Shown here one piece after another: positions 34,224-44,559 of a stretch of 54,610 bases of DNA. The translations under genes and the position numbers were made by a program. Location: positions 1 through 54,610 of the forward strand of contig LWCA01000103.1 in assembly GCA_001642005.1 (NCBI GenBank). Direction: 5' to 3'. The first letter of the stretch is position 1. The number at the start of each line of letters is the position of its first letter. Under the pieces are notes generated by a model. The model had not been told where the DNA came from and did no database searches. It saw only the letters and a list, made by a program, of their open reading frames with translations. Source of the stretch: Intoshia linei. Lineage: Eukaryota > Orthonectida > Rhopaluridae.

Positions 34224-34689
34224 ATTTAACCATAAACTCTATGACATGTCCGAATATTAGGGAAAATGGATGAAAGTTGTGAAAGAAAAAAGTAAAGACG
34301 CAGTATTTTTGAACCAAAATTAATAATATTTATATTATTCCGAAGCAAATTAAATGGGGATCATTACCTATACCTGTATTTGTTACATTTCAAAATGGAA
34401 TAGCCCTACTATACATGCAACTAATTTAAATAGTTAAAAAATGGCTGTAATAATAACTTGATTTGACATAAAATTTAAAAATATTATCTGTCGTTTATTT
34501 TTTTAATTCACATTGTGAATAGACACAATAAGTTTAAACTATGGTTACAATTTACCGGTAAATTTTAAACAGAAAAAATATTGAAATATATTATAAAGTT
34601 GAGTATTCCTTATCTACGCAACAATAAGTTATGCACAAAAAGTAAATTTGCCACAATTTATCAAAAATTTTTTAATTTGAATAATATTT

Positions 34690-36117
34690 TTAATTATATC
34701 CAGGCATTTGCTGTGTCGTAGAATAAGGCATTTGTTGAGTCATAGAACTTGACATTTGCGTTAATTTCGACATTGCATCTGATAAACAATTTTGTATGTA
34801 TGCATTCCAGCCACTAGAAAGTTGTTGATCAATAAAATTTCTCTTTCCAATCTAATAAAAATTACAATAATATACATCTATCTATATCAGGATCGGCAAC
34901 CAGTGGCCCACAGAATAATTTTGGTGGCCCTTTGAGTATATATGTAAATTATTTTTAAATGTATTTTTAAATTTTTAACTTTAAAACCGTTTTAACATTT
35001 TCCACTACAATTGGCTTATTATAATCATTTTAATACTGAATTTTCAAATCGCCCTGGATTTTATTTTGTTTAATATACTAGAATCGTTTATCTTTAATTA
35101 AAATTGAAATGTATCATGTGTAAATTTTGAAAACGGGACCAATGGAATTTTTTGGTATAAAATGTTGCCCACGAGATGCAAAAAGTTTCCGATCACTGAG
35201 CTATATGTTGTATGTTATAAAAGAACCAAGTCAAACGTTAATCACGAGAAAACAAATTTAACAAAATTTATAGTGAAAATTATAATAAAAGAAAAACAAA
35301 TCGAAAAAAAGTGATTGTAAGACAAAGTTAGGCAAATCCTGTATGTAAACTTGATAAATTCGGATCATTCAGAATAAGAATTTGACATGGATGTTTTATA
35401 ATAAACTAAAAATAATATAAAGACCTGTATGGTCATTGTTATGAATACAAATTCGGAAAATTGAATATTCCCTGGAAACAAACGTGCCATAATTTCATAA
35501 GCAACAGGGTATCCTAGGGCGTCTAAGCCAATTTGATATTCATATGAATTCAAACCATCACTTAATTTAGACAAATTAAAGGCTCGATAGCACAGGCTTA
35601 ATCCATGTATATAATTCATTAAATATTCAAATTCTTTAGAATTCAGTTGATTGGATGATTTCCCAAAATGTGCTAAAATTTTATCGTGAATTTATTAATG
35701 CAGCGGATCCCAAAGTTTCAAATACTTATTACAAGTAGGTAACAATATGTAAGTGACAAAATAATGTATCATCAAAATGTTGGATTTATTTTGTTATGAA
35801 CCCGCCTGAGAAAAATTGCATTAAGTAGTAATAAATTAATCTTTCAAAAATGAAATATTATTACATATTAAATATTGCAATAAACCCATTGATATTTTAA
35901 ATCGAAAATCTAAATTTAATATTATAAAATTTTAAATGTAAATTTTAGTTACCTTTAGCAAGACAAGGCATCAGTCCGTTAATATCTATAGTGTGACCAT
36001 TAGCTGAATGACTATTTGAAAATATTCACGTTAAGTATATAATTTAAAAAATGTATACTTTAAAAAACTTTGCCCGTATTGAGTCGAATCATGTGTCCTT
36101 CCCTGATTTTGAAACAT
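34690..36117 (-). CDS. Penta-EF-hand-like protein (ALG-2/sorcin family), degenerate
   Basis: Exons 36059-36117, 35953-36011, 35425-35672 and 34690-34851 join in phase and give 175 residues with a complete start and stop. 'NGHTIDINGLMPCLA' fits the first EF-hand (D..G.I..NEL..AL). 'CYRAFN', then 'NSYEYQIGLDALGYPVAYEI' and 'GNIQFSEFVFIT' fit the third and fourth hands of PEF proteins (EL..AL...GY.LS...; I.F..F). The final exon supplies 'GWNAYIQNCL', then a Gln/Met/Ser-rich tail. The Asp/Glu residues that bind calcium are mostly missing, so calcium binding is doubtful. The first intron is 47 bp. The 573-bp last intron holds a hAT MITE. The family call rests on pattern rather than strong identity. 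Confidence 0.65.
34888..35198. mobile_element. hAT-type MITE with 8-bp target duplication, in PEF intron
   Basis: Begins 'caggatcggcaaccagtggc' and ends 'aaagtttccgatcactg', inverted termini. The flanks ATCTATAT (34880-34887) and AGCTATAT (35199-35206) match at seven of eight bases. 311 bp, no coding sequence. Confidence 0.7.
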
Positions 36118-36795
36118 TTCAATTTTGTAGAGCAATGTAAATAAAAATGTATAACGTTTGAGCTGCTAAATGTACTCCTTAACTATAGTTATAAATATAC
36201 TTTTTTAGTTTATCGAATATAGTGTAAAAATCTAGTTAACTTACTGATAAATCAAAAGAATTTCAAGAGTTCATATCAACATTCTAAATTTACATTCTAA
36301 TTTGAATTTGAATTAATTTGTAAAATGTAGTAACTATTAGAATCCAAGTTGTACAAATGAATGATACATTTTAAAAATTAAGGTACAAATTAATTTTTTT
36401 CAGCAACGTAGTCTGACATTTTTAGGTAAGTGTTCTAAAAATTAACATCAAGTATATTCTCTTAATCACAGTGCATTCCAATATATAATTAAAAATTTGT
36501 ATAAAAATTACTGTAATATACAGTTTATAATTACATATAAAAAAGTTTAAAAAAAATGCGGATTGAAAAATGTTAAATGAAACCAAACTTCATTATCAAA
36601 TGTGATTATTAATCAGTGATTAAGGTCTAATAAATTTAATTCAAATAAATTAATTTATTTTAAATTCCGACATAATTTAAAAATAAACATAAAAAATCTT
36701 ATAAAATGAACATTTCTATAATATTTTCAAAAAATAAAATTAGTTTCGATAACAATATAAAGTTTATTTCAAATAAATTATCGATCAAAACGTGA

Positions 36796-37405
36796 ATGAC
36801 GTCTAAAGTAAGTTAAAATTAATAATATACATATTAAAATTTAATACCAATATATTAGAAAAAATCTGCTCAGTCTACAAATTCTAAATTGTCTTTGGCT
36901 GCAAAAACGGGGAAATGTTTATACGGTTACAAAGAAGCGCTTAGGTTTTTTTAAATTTATATTAAAACTCATTTTTTCAGATCCATGAGAGCACGACATT
37001 CAAAATTAGTTATTATTCCAACTTCAATTTCTCCAACCAGGTATAATAAATAATTCAAGCATCTTAAAAATTTAATAGAACCAGCTTGATTGAATATTAT
37101 GCAATGTTGACGGGTGTAGCTGTACATCATTACGAAGGAAATGCCACTCAATTAGGAATTGCGTGTGGAAAAAAATACAACACTGGAACCGTCTCTATAG
37201 TCGATGCAGGTATTTGTTTTTCCCATTATAAATCAGTCATCCCCAACGCGCAGAAGACAGTTTTAGACGTTTTGATTTTATTCATGTGTAACATGAAAAA
37301 TTAAATTTAAATTGAGAACCCTGTTGTAAAATTAAAACTTGTCTATTATACTTAAATTTAGGTGACAGTGACATAATCAAGTGGATGGAAGATAGCTCTG
37401 TATAA
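36796..37405 (+). CDS. RPL30: 60S ribosomal protein L30 (eL30)
   Basis: Five exons: 36796-36807, 36859-36944, 36981-37040, 37085-37209 and 37362-37405, 108 residues, all phases consistent. It carries '[20 protein letters not shown]', 'SKLVIIP', '[20 protein letters not shown]', '[20 protein letters not shown]' and 'DSDIIKWM', closely following animal eL30, a core protein of the large subunit. The third introns' lengths are typical for this genome (51, 36, 44 and 152 bp in order). The first exon holds only four codons, as often in ribosomal protein genes. Its 3' end meets that of SET. Confidence 0.96.
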
Positions 37406-37409
37406 AACT

Positions 37410-37419
37410 AATAAATAAA
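37410..37419 (+). terminator. Overlapping AATAAA signals of RPL30
   Basis: Two overlapping AATAAA hexamers start 5 and 9 bp after the RPL30 stop. Only 26 bp separate the RPL30 and SET stop codons, so both polyadenylation regions must lie on or within the opposite gene. Confidence 0.6.
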
Positions 37420-37431
37420 AGTTTAATATAA

Positions 37432-38184
37432 TTAAGCCTTAATTGGTTCGACAGGAATCTCCTTTACAACTTTTGGGGCTTTAACTTCTACTTCAGTTGA
37501 TATGACGTTAGCTTCCAATTCTTCAGAAAGGTAATATTGCAGAGGGTCTGGCCAAATGTCTTGATATATAACTTCGACGACATCATCGGAATTGTAGTCT
37601 TCGATACCAGTGTTTTTCTTCTCAATAAACCAATCCAAAAAACCTTGAATTGTATTTGTTGTATTTCTTGAATCAGCATATTTTTGGTCTTTCCACTCAA
37701 TCTCACAGTAAGTCTTTACTATACCCTTTGTTTTGTCCATTGTAATTTGTTTCCAAAGTTTAGTTTGAATATACGGGTTATCTCTGAAAATTAATTCGAC
37801 TCGATAATTTATCAAGTATTCCTTTTCCTCTTGAGTACTCTCGTCTGACATTTTTTCATCATGTAGAAATACAATGTTTATGTTGAAAAGGTATTCCAAC
37901 AATTTAGCATCTGAATCAGTAATCATACAGTTTATTCTAGGATGATTTAGTAATGTTTTTGTCCAGAATGACGGCAATTGTTCCAATAATGGCATTCTTT
38001 TGTTATAAAATGGAATTCGTTGAATTCTAGAATTATAGTCAATTATTTGAATTTCTTTACATGCTTTTTCATCTATATCTTCAATATCGTTTTGTATTGC
38101 CTCAATTTGTTCAATTATATTTACTTCTATATTTGAAAATTCTGCCATACAATCCATGAATTTTGCCTTTTTTGTAGTCGACAT
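37432..38184 (-). CDS. SET: SET (TAF-I, NAP-family histone chaperone / PP2A inhibitor)
   Basis: An intronless 250-residue ORF. A long N-terminal dimerisation helix ('IIEQIEAIQNDIEDIDEKAC') is followed by the earmuff domain with 'YNKRMPLLEQLPSFWTKTLL', 'YRVELIFRDNPYI' and 'DIWPDPLQYYLSEEL', the segment that precedes the acidic tail in SET. In vertebrate and insect SET this is followed by 50 or more Asp/Glu residues. Here the protein ends about 30 residues later in a neutral to basic Val/Lys/Pro tail, and the RPL30 3' end leaves no room for another exon nearby. Nuclear chromatin role expected. Confidence 0.93.
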   Translation of the reverse strand: MSTTKKAKFMDCMAEFSNIEVNIIEQIEAIQNDIEDIDEKACKEIQIIDYNSRIQRIPFYNKRMPLLEQLPSFWTKTLLNHPRINCMITDSDAKLLEYLFNINIVFLHDEKMSDESTQEEKEYLINYRVELIFRDNPYIQTKLWKQITMDKTKGIVKTYCEIEWKDQKYADSRNTTNTIQGFLDWFIEKKNTGIEDYNSDDVVEVIYQDIWPDPLQYYLSEELEANVISTEVEVKAPKVVKEIPVEPIKA

Positions 38185-39918
38185 TTTCTAATTTGTTTTA
38201 ATTATTACATTATGTTTTAAAATTATTACCTTAATTTCAATTATCCGGGAAAAATAAAGTGTTTAGAATACAATAATGTGAGCTTAAATTTATTGTATTT
38301 ATAATTACTATGACATTAAATGCGTTTTTTACTGAATTTTATAATCCATATTTTATAACGTACAAATTTAAACCATTACAATAATTAACCGTTGACGTAC
38401 CTGTATACGGTGTGAACTTTTTTTAAATATTAGTTGCAAAATAATTTTTAATTACATACTAAATTTCAAAAAATTATTATGTTAACAAAAAAAATTTTTT
38501 TTTTGTAAGTAGTTTTCAATTTTTTATCAGAATTTATGATTCTGCTTATCAGTAAAAGAAAAATAGAAATGATTTTTTTATTTGTGAATAACATTTACTG
38601 AATGTACTATAGTATTTTTATACCCAACTAACGAAAATGATAATATTGTGTGCCAAATTACTAAATTTTATATTGAAATGTTTCGTAAGTCAATTTTTAT
38701 TATCTTTTCTTAATTCCGTGGTGTGTTCATGTTAGTGTTATTTTAAATTTAGCGAGAAAGCTTGACCTTTAGTAGTAGTTCACCTTAATAACATAGATAT
38801 TATACCCGATAATATTATTTTTATTTTTTGGAACCAACACAGAATATGCCATGGATTGCCACCTGTACCAGGTTGTTTATATGTATAAATTTAATAATTC
38901 CATAACAATAAAATTTAAATTGTAATACAAATTGTAAAGTTTAACACAAATTAATTAACATTAAATATTTAAATTAAAAAATGAGTTTATGTAAATAGTA
39001 AATCAGTAAATATAATAAAATATAAAGACGATGTTTTGTAAGCGTAATATACACATTCCCTTTTTTAAATAAATGTATTATTCATCTGCCTTATTATAAA
39101 TACAAAATTTCAACTACAAAAATCTACGTATCCCGGTGAAAAATAATTTTTATCATCCATATTATCAACTAATATTTTTCAAATGTTTCGATTAAAATAA
39201 AAATTGAAAATGTAAATATTGATCCTACAATTTTAAAAATAAAGTGCAGGGAACATCTACATATTTCCAATAAAGAAATATGGGTGAAAATCTATATAAT
39301 TCATTCCTTCGCAATTTTTAAATTTCGAATTTTTATTTTCAAAAAATTTTTATGAAAACATTTAAATTTAGATAAGAAACTAAACAAGGAAACTAAAAAC
39401 TTTGTTAATATCATTTTTATATTAAAATCCTTTGCAATAATGGTAAAACTCGACTGAAATGTTTATAAAGTAAAGATTCAGTTAATTATTGATACACAAT
39501 TGCTATTTTTAAGTATTTATTAAATTGGTACTGAATATATGTCATCACTAGGGCAAGTAAAAGTCAGAAAAGTTAAAATTTGATATATTAAATAGTTTAA
39601 CATTTCCAGCATGATGGCACCAATATCGTCAATATTAATTGGCTAATTAAAATTTTATAAAGTTAATACGGTTAGAAAAGTTAAAATGTTTTCTAAATGT
39701 TAGAATTTTTTTAAAAGTTAATAAAGTTAGATTTTGAAATATTTAATTATTTACATGTGCAAATTGCACAAAGCAATGCACATTGTGCATTGTTTTTAAA
39801 TTTTACAAATCTGAATCTTAACCAAATTTTAATCTAATAATCAGTTAATGCCTAAATTTCCAAAGTCGAGACAGAAAAAATTTATAATATTTTAAGAATA
39901 TTTTCAAATGAATTTAAA
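38185..39918. other. AT-rich intergenic region
   Basis: Probably includes the SET promoter just above 38184. The only structure I see is the repeat copy at 39128-39322. Confidence 0.4.
39128..39322 (+). repeat. Dispersed repeat, copy B (partner at 21425-21615)
   Basis: Same orientation as copy A, with a handful of substitutions and small indels over about 190 bp. Confidence 0.7.
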
Positions 39919-40330
39919 ATGAAGGACGGCAGTTTAATTTTTATCAAATGCAATTGTGATATCTCATTTGAAAAATTATATTATGTGCAGAGTCATAGGT
40001 CGTCTGTTAAACACAAATCATTAAATTTGAATGATACTACTCCAATCCGTAAATATTGCAAATTAAAAAGTGATTTTGCCATTAATATAGAACTTTTTGC
40101 CTCGTTAGACCTTACACAAGTTGAACAACAAAAATTTAAAAAAATTTTTTACCAACATGGGGAAATCGCTACCATCTGAAAACAATTGTTGTGGTAAAAC
40201 CGACCAGGTATATTTGAAACAAATTGAAAAGATAAAGTCGTGTTGTAAAGATGAATTGTATTTTTGTATTGTAAGATGTATTTTTCAAAATGTTGTTTTA
40301 CTAGCAAATAAAATAGATACAGTGAAATGA
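39919..40330 (+). pseudogene. CGGBP1/hAT-related zinc-finger fragment, frameshifted
   Basis: First frame: 'DGSLIFIKCNCDISFEKLYY' then 'VQSHRSSVKH', a degenerate C..C...H...H BED-like finger of the type found in hAT-derived CGGBP1-like proteins (C..C...F......V..H..+..H). It is followed by 'FAINIELFASLDLTQVEQQK'. After about 40120 the similarity continues in another frame ('NLKKFFTNMGKSLPSEN'), matching the usual 'L+.FL.KY.GK.+PSE..' continuation. The frameshift and absence of the catalytic region make this a remnant. Confidence 0.6.
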
Positions 40331-40909
40331 GGAAGCATTTTTGAGAAAATAGTAAATAATGTCTATAGAATGAGAAATCCAGAGAGTAAGAAAAAAAAAC
40401 AAGCTTTCTTTTATGCATTATTGGCTCCATTAGCAATTTATAAAGTACACAGTTTGATAGCCGTCAGTATAGGGTTTATATGCAATATAAATATATAATC
40501 TTTTTATAGACGAAGTTACTTTATTTTATATATTCTTAATTCAATTATACTTGTGTACCCAATTATCGAGATAATTGAAATGCATGAAAATACGGTTACA
40601 ACTGGGCACAATATAGGTAAATATACATTTTATAAATTACTGTGTGGTATTCATTCTAGCTGTGGAACTTACAGTAGAATTTGTAAACCTTTTCTATCGA
40701 ACTGGAATGGTGTCTTCACTAATATTTGTTCCAGTCAGCCAAATTGTTGTTGCGTTATTTTTTGAAGTTATCAAAAACAAGGATTCTAAAGAATAAATTA
40801 TAATAATAAAATATTTTAATTAATTGATATTTGATTGTTAGTTAGGGTAAATGATGCCTTTTTATTATAATTTTATAATCGAATGTGTATGTTTTATGTT
40901 TTATTAGAT

Positions 40910-41091
40910 CAGTGGTTTTCAACCTTTTTGTGTTCGCGACCTAAAAATTTTCTATATACTCCAAACATCTTATCAATTCACATAAATGAAAATATTAAAA
41001 AAGCATATTCAGTTTTATATATATTTTATACTGTGTTCAAATTCTCACGACCCCCCTGATAAATTTCCCGACCCCCGGTTGAAAACCACTG
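40910..41091. mobile_element. hAT-type MITE with perfect 8-bp target duplication
   Basis: Perfect 15-bp inverted ends (CAGTGGTTTTCAACC and its complement), flanked on both sides by TATTAGAT (40902-40909 and 41092-41099). 182 bp, non-coding, with a 'cgacccccc' and 'tcccgacccccgg' GC-richer rim. The intact duplication suggests a comparatively recent insertion. Confidence 0.92.
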
Positions 41092-41099
41092 TATTAGAT

Positions 41100-42545
41100 G
41101 CACAATATTTCATTATTTATTTACGATAGATTGGATGCCTAAAATAGTTCTAATATGGAAATATATATTGTTACGGTAACTAGGATACATTTGCAAAATC
41201 GATCAATCATCTAAAAATAAAATCTCGCCGAATTTTTTTTAAAACTAAAAATGTAATCCAATGACTAGACTCTAGTCTACTACTCTACAGTCAGGGTAGA
41301 CTGTATTGTATCTTAGTTATTAATTGTGTATATTAATATGTTTCAAAATTGTACGTATTTATAATTATATGTAATGCATATAGTATTGTATATGCAAAAA
41401 ATAAAAGAAAATTTGAGCAAATATTAGCTAATTAATTATAAATAATACGTTTATTCGATTTCGTGGGCCGCATACTATTATATAACTGGCCGTAGTTTGC
41501 CACCCGTGGAATAGAGTATAGAATAGTGATCCAATTTACTATTACAATTTAGTATTTACCCACGAGTGGATAATTTGATATTTTTATTTTTTTGCTTCGC
41601 ATGCACAGTAGAGTTCTGCAACTCGATCAGAATACGAACTTCGGATCGTGTTGAAACATTTTTTATATTTAGTGTTCACATTTTGTTTACAAAGTTTAAT
41701 TATTGGTTTAGTGTATGTAGCTTACATGAAAATTAAATTAAATGGTTAATAAAAAATTTTTATTGTATCTTAAAAATTGTCATAAAATAATAATTTATTT
41801 TGAATATTTGACTTTCAAAAATGTATAATATTCTTTCTAAACAAACGATGCATTGTTCCATATTGCATAGTTTACTTTTTCCATAATAAGCCCTACTTAT
41901 GACATCTTTATTTTAATTTATGAATTGAGTATAACCATCAAAATTTGTGCAATTCGAATTTAAACATAAGTATAAATCATTACATTTACGATTTACAACC
42001 AAATTGATACTTGATGCATATAAACTTTGATCTTTACTACACTGCTAGAAAAACGTTTGGGACTGTAACATATCACAACTCATGTTAATCACAATTTATA
42101 AAATATTATATAAATACAGTTGTTAAAATCATTTATATATATCGAAAATTTATGGGGAATTCTTTCAAGGGATATATACTCACACAATAAACAATATTCA
42201 TCATTAAAAGATCTCAAATTATCCATTATAGCAGCATGGGCAATATTAAACAAGATGTAATTAATAGCCTCATTAATTCGATGCCAAATCGAATTTTTAA
42301 ACTTATTAAAAAAAACGGATGTTGTACCCATTATTAAAACATAATCATTTCATTATCATTAACATTAAGCTATTTTAACTCAATTGTCCTCAACTTTTTT
42401 CCAATAGAATTGTTGAAGATTTTCGTTAAATTTGATTAATTAAGCATAAGTTTTAATTAAAGTTTTTTTTATGTTATTAAATCGAGCAATATATTAGTTG
42501 TGATTAAAATATTATTTCGAAATGGCATATTTCGATTATTTTAAG
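41100..42545. other. AT-rich region, little recognised
   Basis: Near 41608 'tagagttctgca' marks one end of the family also at 7939. On the minus strand 42089-42331 is an 80-codon frame ('INEAINYILFNIAHAAIM') faintly like the start of the cysteine-rich family at 42546-46493; too weak to call. Confidence 0.35.
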
Positions 42546-43154
42546 GTTTTAGAATACTTTCTGTAAATTTCCTAAACTTTTTTCTAGCAGTGTATATAAT
42601 TTCCAATAATGCGATTTTATTAATTTTTTTATTACGAAACAATTCTCCTCAAGTTGACCGTAATAGGCTAATTCTATTGATTCTAAATCCATACATTTTA
42701 AATTGTAATGAAATAAGTTGCAAAAACTACCCAGATCTATTTTCATAGATTTTGTTTTTTAAGGTCGGTTGAAAATTATTTGTAATTTCCATGAAAAGTT
42801 TGTGCCTACTTTTACATTTTTGAAAAATTACTGTACATGTCGCAGTTCTATTAATTTTAAAAAATGTTTTTTTTTGAAAATTGTCTTTACCGGATAAATT
42901 TGTCAATATAATCGCATTATAATTTTCAGTTGCCTTATAGTGATCATTCAAAAGTTTGATCGTATTTGATTGTATGATCCATCAAATCGGTTTTGATTGG
43001 GAAAACATAGTGTAGAGTAAATTGTTTCTAATGCAAACTTGATAGACTCTGCCACCTTGGAAGGTTTGCACTGTTTAGGTGTAATGGTCGTATTATCGCA
43101 CATACCCCATTTTAATGTAATTATTAATAATATTGAATAGTGTATCCTTTTCAT
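42546..43154 (-). pseudogene. Frameshifted copy of the cysteine-rich secreted family
   Basis: Starts at ATG 43154 with a signal peptide ('MKRIHYSILLIITLKWGMC'), then 'ESIKFALETIYSTLCFP', comparable to 'LNEAFETIFAAVCDG' of the plus-strand neighbour at 44560. The similarity then shifts frame near 42955 ('CTVIFQKCKSRHKLFMEI', against 'CFNILKNSKIRRKSIMNY') and again near 42740 ('CMDLESIELAYYGQLEENC', against 'CIENEALAVAYSGSLVEYC'). No GT-AG introns bridge the shifts in phase. It stops where the neighbour continues into EGF. Two assembly errors are the alternative explanation. Confidence 0.6.
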
Positions 43155-43326
43155 TTTAAGTGAATATTTTAGTAGTTTCGTTATTAACAATGTTTAATAA
43201 TTATAATTATTATAATAAAATAAATTCATATAATAATGTTATACATCCGTTGTTTTTTATTACGTTAATGAGAAATTAATACCTATTAATCAAATCATTT
43301 TTTATACATTTTTTTATTTTTCAGGG

Positions 43327-43876
43327 ATGCATTTAAACTTAAATATTAGTGAATTTTTAGTCCTGAGTCAGGATATGGTTTTCAATTATAATGAAAATAT
43401 TACCATAAATCACATTATAAAAATTTGTACATTAAATTCAGGTAATCCTATATTAGACTTTATTACTGGGCAGTGGCGTGCTGATGTTAGTGATTGTGAT
43501 TTCCCGGAAAATTTTAAAAGTCGAAAACTGGAAATTCCCGGTAAATATAAAAAAACTATTCAATATTTCAATGTAATATGCAATCTAGTATTACAGGAGC
43601 GCCACATTAATGAGATTGATAAAGTTGTACATTGTACATAATTATACAATTGAAAATGAAAATTGGGATTGAGAAATAAGTAAGTAAATGGATTCTATTC
43701 ATTACCTTTTTTTTTTTTATAAAATCAAAGTCAAAGAAGATAACATTAACCTGGCAGAATATAGATTAATATATTTTGATATTTTAAATGAAATGCAGGC
43801 TTATTTATCTATCAAGGGACCAATTTTAAAAAGTGATTTTTTGAATTATGATTTTAATTCTGCTGAACACTTATAA
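43327..43876 (+). CDS. Two exons of an unidentified gene
   Basis: After 'ttatttttcag' a frame starts at 43327 (104 codons). A second open stretch runs to a stop at 43876, preceded by acceptor 'aaaatcaaag' near 43730; donor CATT|gtacat at about 43634 would join them in phase 1. The first part has 'CTLNSGN' and 'TGQWRADVSDC', which recalls the end of hormone-receptor (HRM) domains of adhesion receptors (C...G.W..D.S.C); the second is helical ('YRLIYFDILNEMQAYLS'). The HRM resemblance is weak and no TM region follows. Confidence 0.35.
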
Positions 43877-44559
43877 ATAAGAATAATAACATTACATATA
43901 AAATGTTATATTAAGTCTCAATTTCTCGAGTCTATATACTTGTCTGTAAAAATGATACGAAATATGTATAATGCATTGATTAAAATTAATATGAATTATA
44001 ATAGACTTAATATGGTCTTGTTAAAATCAATAAAACTATTAAATCATTATCTTGTTTCTAATTATATTTTTATAAATATTTGTTATGTATGAAAGATTAT
44101 AATTTTTGACTGTGGGATATTTTTTTACTTGATTAATTGTATAATATAAAAAAAGTTTTATTGTAATATTAATTGATTATTCATTTGATTATAATGCATT
44201 TAACCAGAAAATAAACTATAAAAGTTATTTGTATGATTGTAATTTAATGGACTCAACAAAACTAAATATAGTTTATTTGGTTTAAATTATACTCATTTTC
44301 AACATATTAGATAATAGGAAATTGAATTATTGTCAAGTAGCTACATGTATGTTTATGAATTACATAGTTAATCATATAATTCAGATATTCGAGACAATGT
44401 CAATTTATTGAAAATATACATTCATGTCAATATAAAGCTATTATTTTACAGTCTATTTTAATGCTAAAATATAATTTAATGAACCAATGGCTTTACAATT
44501 ATTGTGCTAATAAATAAAAATAAATTGAAAAAAATTCACTCTTATTTAAATCGCTTAAA

